Of a stretch of DNA of 19,027 nt, positions 16,333 to 19,027 are shown in pieces. This stretch comes from an uncultured Prevotellaceae bacterium (GTDB lineage: Bacteria > Bacteroidota > Bacteroidia > Bacteroidales > Bacteroidaceae), in assembly GCA_937893145.1 (NCBI GenBank), contig CALBJW010000154.1, forward strand, positions 1 to 19,027. The letters run 5' to 3'. Position 1 is the first letter of the stretch, and every line of letters starts with the position of its first letter. The notes under the pieces were generated by a model. The model was not told where the DNA came from, searched no databases, and was given only the letters and a program-made list of their open reading frames with translations. A program made the position numbers and the translations under genes.

Positions 16333-16360
16333 AATTGTTTATGTGGGAAAGCTATGCTTT

Positions 16361-17683
16361 TTAGAACTTTCCGCTCAAAATCTGTTCCAACATTACTGTC
16401 ATACCAAAGATGTGCTGGAGAAGTGCGTCCTTTAGAATATTTGAGTTGATAGGAACAACCTGTGTCTCTACATACTCGTTCTTGAGAGTTTCAGAAGCCT
16501 CCTCGAAATTAGCGAATGGTACTACACCATCAGGGTTGCAGTGGAGAAGCTTGAGAGGGTACTTAGGAGTCCAGCCCTTGCAGAGGTTCTGGCGGTCCAT
16601 AAGACAAAGAAGGCGTTCGAGGTCGTCTGGGTTCTCCTCGATGTACTTCAAGTTGAGAATCTTGTCAAGGTCTGCTCCGTACAACTTCAACATCATGTCG
16701 AGGATACCCTCCTTGTTGTTACGAATAGCCTGAGGAACACCAGTCTTGAGAGCCCAATCTGTGAAGAAGTCTTCGTATTTCATGCCCTCCAACTCTGCAG
16801 GATAACTATTGAACATACTGTTGATTACGAGAGGAATAACCGAACCAAGACCGAGTGGCTTGCCGTTGTGGAAGTCGTTGAGGTAAGTCTCGAAAGTGAG
16901 TCGGAGGTCGTAAGGACCATCACCACAGAACACCTTCTTGAGGTGGATGCGCTTCTGTGTTGCCTCGTCGAGACGCTGTACCTGACGGAGTGAGGCGAGC
17001 GATACCGAACCACCCTGTGAGTAACCTACGATGTATGTGTTGTAGTCGCTTTCGAGTGGGAGACGCTTGCTCTTTGCAAAGTCGAGGAGTGTGAGGAGTG
17101 CATCCACACTTGTTGTGCCGTGAACCTCATGGTTGAGGTAGAGGTCAGGATGCTTTGCTGTTGAGCCAAGACCGATGTAGTCTGGGAGGATACAGAGCGA
17201 ACCTGTAGCTGCCATGATTGCTTCAACCGATGTGTAGCCTGTAGGAACCATCATGAAACCAATCTGTGTGCCGTGGTTGATGAGCATAACATTCTTGATT
17301 CGCTTGAGTAGTGGATACACGATGAGCGCAGAAGCCTGAACTGTCTTTCCGCTTTCGTCTGCAGTAGGGTAGGTGATGCGAACAGTCTTGTAGAGTGGGA
17401 GAGGGAGCGTACGAGTCTGATCACCTGTTGATGGCAACTCATTGTAAGCCTCTTCAAATGATGTGTTGATGCGCTCGATGATGTCGCTATCCACATATCC
17501 TTCAAGGCTGCTCATTGACTGAGCAAAGAGTTCATCACCTGTAAATTCCTTTTCTTCAAGCACAGTAAAATTCTCTTCTACATTCTGCTGTGAAACCTCA
17601 TTACCGTTTACTTTCTCTTCCTGACTACATGAAATGAGTCCGAACGAGACGATTGCCAATGCAATAAAAAATGTCTTTTTCAT
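16361..17683 (-). CDS. Surface-lipoprotein alpha/beta hydrolase (secretory lipase/esterase-like)
   Basis: 440 residues. The lipobox FGLISC puts lipidation at C19, and the following SQEEKVN is acidic, like the export signals that send Bacteroidetes lipoproteins to the cell surface. Residues about 95-440 form an alpha/beta hydrolase: VMLINHGTQIG (132-142, oxyanion region), CILPDYIGLG (164-173), nucleophile elbow VGYSQGGSV (219-227) with S222, candidate acid D385 in HCNPDGVVPF (381-390) and candidate base H424 in LLQHIFG. The layout resembles the secretory lipase/cephalosporin-esterase-like group of bacterial lipoproteins. It probably cleaves ester bonds of lipids or acylated glycans outside the cell; substrate unknown. 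The gene is divergent from the beta-barrel-like gene across a region with two repeat-based operator candidates, and its 3' end faces the RNA terminator. Confidence 0.85.
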   Translation of the reverse strand: MKKTFFIALAIVSFGLISCSQEEKVNGNEVSQQNVEENFTVLEEKEFTGDELFAQSMSSLEGYVDSDIIERINTSFEEAYNELPSTGDQTRTLPLPLYKTVRITYPTADESGKTVQASALIVYPLLKRIKNVMLINHGTQIGFMMVPTGYTSVEAIMAATGSLCILPDYIGLGSTAKHPDLYLNHEVHGTTSVDALLTLLDFAKSKRLPLESDYNTYIVGYSQGGSVSLASLRQVQRLDEATQKRIHLKKVFCGDGPYDLRLTFETYLNDFHNGKPLGLGSVIPLVINSMFNSYPAELEGMKYEDFFTDWALKTGVPQAIRNNKEGILDMMLKLYGADLDKILNLKYIEENPDDLERLLCLMDRQNLCKGWTPKYPLKLLHCNPDGVVPFANFEEASETLKNEYVETQVVPINSNILKDALLQHIFGMTVMLEQILSGKF

Positions 17684-17732
17684 TTCCCTTAAATAGTAAT
17701 TGTGCGTTAATTATGTTTTTTCAATCTCGTTG

Positions 17733-17740
17733 CAAAGGTA
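17733..17740 (-). promoter_or_regulatory. -7 element for the hydrolase gene
   Basis: On the - strand this reads TACCTTTG, matching TAnnTTTG and followed by C, about 50 bp upstream of the hydrolase ATG. The matching -33 position reads ACGA, a poor fit, so activation by a bound regulator is plausible. Confidence 0.6.
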
Positions 17741-17748
17741 CACAATAT

Positions 17749-17779
17749 TTGGTTAATATTCGTTTTTTCTTGGTTAATA
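17749..17779. promoter_or_regulatory. Two direct repeats TTGGTTAATA, 21 bp apart, upstream of the hydrolase promoter
   Basis: TTGGTTAATA occurs at 17749-17758 and exactly again at 17770-17779, a 21-bp period or two helical turns. In the hydrolase direction this is TATTAACCAA-N11-TATTAACCAA-N8-TACCTTTG, overlapping the -33 zone, as expected for a regulator touching one DNA face. Confidence 0.5.
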
Positions 17780-17821
17780 ATGCAAAATGTCGTTGAAAAA
17801 ACATACTTTTTTATCTCAAAA

Positions 17822-17853
17822 AAGGGAAATTCCCTTACATATATGGAAATTCC
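17822..17853. promoter_or_regulatory. Paired inverted repeats GGAA-A-TTCC upstream of the beta-barrel gene
   Basis: AAGGGAA-A-TTCCCTT (17822-17836, 7-bp arms) and GGAA-A-TTCC (17845-17853) have centres 20 bp apart. The second ends two bases before the -33 TTTG of the promoter at 17856-17886. This looks like a tandem dimeric operator. Confidence 0.5.
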
Positions 17854-17855
17854 TT

Positions 17856-17886
17856 TTTGTTATATTTTCTATAATACTTATATTTG
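17856..17886 (+). promoter_or_regulatory. Consensus Bacteroidetes promoter for the small outer-membrane protein gene
   Basis: TTTG (17856-17859), 19 nt, then TATATTTG (17879-17886). It matches TTTG-N19-TAnnTTTG and predicts a start near 17893, giving a leader of about 37 nt to ATG 17930. Confidence 0.75.
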
Positions 17887-17929
17887 CAATAAGAAACAAA
17901 AGTATTAACTAATCAGTATGGTACCTTGT

Positions 17930-18553
17930 ATGAAAAGAATTGCCTCATTTTTACTTGTTTTGTTATATGTAGGATTAGCTTCTGCACAAGTTCAGACATT
18001 AGAACAGATTAGAGTTAAAGGAGTAACATCATCAAATGTTAGAGTTGTAAAAAGGAAGGCTCCTAAAGTTGAAAATGAAGTATTCAAGTTGAAAAACGGA
18101 TACAAAGGATTTATTTCAGCAGGTGTAGGTCCTTGTCTTAGCAATGAAGCCTTTAATGGTGTCTTCAATATCTCCACCAGTCACGGTTATCAGTTCAATC
18201 CAAACCTTTACATCGGCTTAGGTTTGAACAATTACGGAAAGATATTCAAGGATTTTGGAAAAAACACAAATGCGTTCTTCAATGCTCGACTATCTACAAG
18301 TACCCGAACAAGTTTCTTTGGAGACGTCAAGATTGGTACTCGCATCTTTGATGGCAACACCCCATATTTCTCTATAGGAATGGGTCCACGCTTCGTCATC
18401 TCCGAAAGAAGTGGTTTCATGTTCAGTCTTTCATACAGTATGATAAGGGTTAGAGATAAGGACATCAACCATGCCATAATAAAAGATGGTATCCTCAAAT
18501 ACAAGACCTTAACAAATAATCATGTTATGCTAAATTTTGGATTTGATTTCTAA
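17930..18553 (+). CDS. Small exported protein, probable outer-membrane beta-barrel, function unknown
   Basis: 207 residues from ATG 17930 (MKRIASFLLVLLYVGLASAQ), preferred over ATG 17918 because it gives a clean signal peptide cut after ASA. After a basic linker (about 21-55, KRKAPKVENEVFKLKNGYKG) the rest alternates short amphipathic strands with aromatic ends (GYQFNPNLYIGLGLNNYG, TPYFSIGMGPRFVISERSG, GFMFSLSYSMI) and finishes with NFGFDF, a terminal Phe as in outer-membrane barrels. About eight strands fit a small barrel. I do not recognise a named family. Codon use is more AT-rich (TTA, AGA) than the neighbours, hinting at separate history. It is monocistronic with a strong promoter and terminator and divergent from the hydrolase. 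Confidence 0.75.
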   Translation: MKRIASFLLVLLYVGLASAQVQTLEQIRVKGVTSSNVRVVKRKAPKVENEVFKLKNGYKGFISAGVGPCLSNEAFNGVFNISTSHGYQFNPNLYIGLGLNNYGKIFKDFGKNTNAFFNARLSTSTRTSFFGDVKIGTRIFDGNTPYFSIGMGPRFVISERSGFMFSLSYSMIRVRDKDINHAIIKDGILKYKTLTNNHVMLNFGFDF

Positions 18554-18624
18554 GCGTATCTTTACAATAATATCTAAAATAATCTACTGCAATATTGAGG
18601 CTATTCCACCGCAAGAATGACCTC

Positions 18625-18664
18625 AAACATACGGAAGATTGATCTCATTCTTCCGTATGTTTTT
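18625..18664 (+). terminator. Intrinsic terminator after the beta-barrel gene
   Basis: AAACATACGGAAGA (18625-18638) pairs fully with TCTTCCGTATGTTT (18649-18662) around a 10-nt loop and runs into a T tract (TTTTT by 18664). Fourteen perfect pairs, about 70 bases after the stop codon. Confidence 0.9.
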
Positions 18665-18796
18665 GTCTATACAATAGGGTGGTAGTGTCAACATATTCAG
18701 GACACCAGAAAAGACAACTTGTGAATTTTTTTGTGAGTTTTTTTTGAAAAAACTCACAATGTAATAATTTGATAATTAGATAATTGTGTGACAAAT

Positions 18797-18818
18797 GTGA
18801 AAAAATTAGTTTTTTCAC
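18797..18818. repeat. Hairpin in the left inner part of the palindrome
   Basis: GTGAAAAAA (18797-18805) pairs with TTTTTTCAC (18810-18818) around TTAG. The mirror position on the right side (about 18863-18884) retains only partial similarity and no equivalent hairpin. Confidence 0.6.
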
Positions 18819-18822
18819 TTAT

Positions 18823-18857
18823 ATACCTTATCTATGCGCATACGCATAAGAAGGTAT
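18823..18857. repeat. Central hairpin on the palindrome axis
   Basis: ATACCTT (18823-18829) pairs with AAGGTAT (18851-18857), and TATGCG (18833-18838) with CGCATA (18843-18848), loop CATA. Its centre coincides with the axis of the flanking 40-bp arms. Confidence 0.75.
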
Positions 18858-19027
18858 TATAAAGCAAAAATTCACTTTTATCACATACAGCCTTTAAGAC
18901 GTTTAGTTTCAACAATTTACAATGTGAGTTTTTTCAAAAAAAACTCACAAAAAAATTCACAATTTCGCATAAGTGTCTTTTCCTGAATTAGGTTTACAGT
19001 TTATATTTAATTCTATACTGCTTTTTT

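Larger units (their letters stand above)
18695..18988. repeat. Nested symmetric palindrome of about 290 bp (MITE-like or structural element)
   Basis: Positions 18719-18758 are the exact reverse complement of 18923-18962 (40 of 40), and the symmetry axis at 18840.5 is also the centre of a separate hairpin (18823-18857). Each 40-bp arm is itself a hairpin: TTGTGAG-T6/A6-CTCACAA at 18731-18759 and its mirror at 18922-18950. Between arm and centre, symmetry is degenerate (about half of positions). Outside, ATTCAGG (18695) and AAAAGACA (18709) recur inverted as TGTCTTTT (18974) and CCTGAAT (18982) with different spacing. No protein gene and no clear target-site duplication. The region 18989-19027 to the window end shows nothing further. 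Confidence 0.7.

Noticed and set aside
16351..16362. Small AAAGC/GCTTT hairpin as terminator of the hydrolase gene
   Set aside because: Only five pairs with a three-base loop and no T tract in the - direction; too weak to call.
16196..16435. 79-codon open frame starting within the RNA region
   Set aside because: It runs through the terminator hairpin into the hydrolase gene, has no ribosome site, and its translation shows no domain.
18719..18962. CRISPR array or tandem repeats
   Set aside because: There are two mirror-image arms and one central hairpin rather than several direct repeats with spacers of equal length.

Overview
The window looks like a chromosomal segment of a Bacteroidales species, most likely Prevotella or a close relative. 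Three things suggest this. Several promoters match the phylum-specific TTTG-N19-TAnnTTTG pattern. Most exported proteins have a Sec signal peptide with Gln at +1 of the mature protein, and five of them end in a type IX secretion (T9SS)-like C-terminal tail. The gene families (CotH-ricin fusions, short ResB/CcsA pair, UxaA, Bacteroidetes-type AraC regulator, M6 protease) also fit. Genus is an inference; no rRNA or marker gene is present.

Layout. (a) Positions 1-10522, + strand: six genes in what looks like one operon (junctions of -4, -4, +7, +16 and -4 nt). They are the 3' part of a large modular adhesin or carbohydrate-binding protein, a GH43-type beta-propeller glycosidase with a ricin-like lectin, a CotH-kinase/ricin protein, a 1192-residue protein alternating three-helix repeats with trefoil-like modules, and then, unexpectedly, the System II cytochrome c maturation proteins ResB(Ccs1) and CcsA. 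(b) Positions 10524-14265, - strand: AraC-type regulator, altronate dehydratase (uxaA) and an NhaC-family transporter, closely spaced as an operon and convergent with ccsA with only one base between the stop codons. (c) Positions 14361-15968, + strand: an M6-family secreted metalloprotease with a T9SS-like tail, divergent from the regulator. (d) Positions 15969-16360: no protein gene, but a well-formed promoter, a foldable region of about 315 nt and a strong terminator, i.e. a stand-alone structured RNA that I cannot assign to a family. (e) Positions 16361-18553: a surface-lipoprotein alpha/beta hydrolase and a small outer-membrane-barrel-like protein, divergently transcribed from a 246-bp region with two sets of operator-like repeats spaced two helical turns apart. 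(f) Positions 18554-19027: no protein gene; a terminator and then a roughly 290-bp, almost perfectly symmetric nested palindrome with 40-bp identical arms.

How it fits together. The glycan-binding and glycan-cleaving surface proteins plus altronate dehydratase suggest use of plant-type polysaccharides containing galactose and uronic acids. CcsA/ResB would serve c-type cytochrome assembly. The two most unusual elements are non-coding: the structured RNA at about 16018-16332 and the nested palindrome at about 18695-18988.
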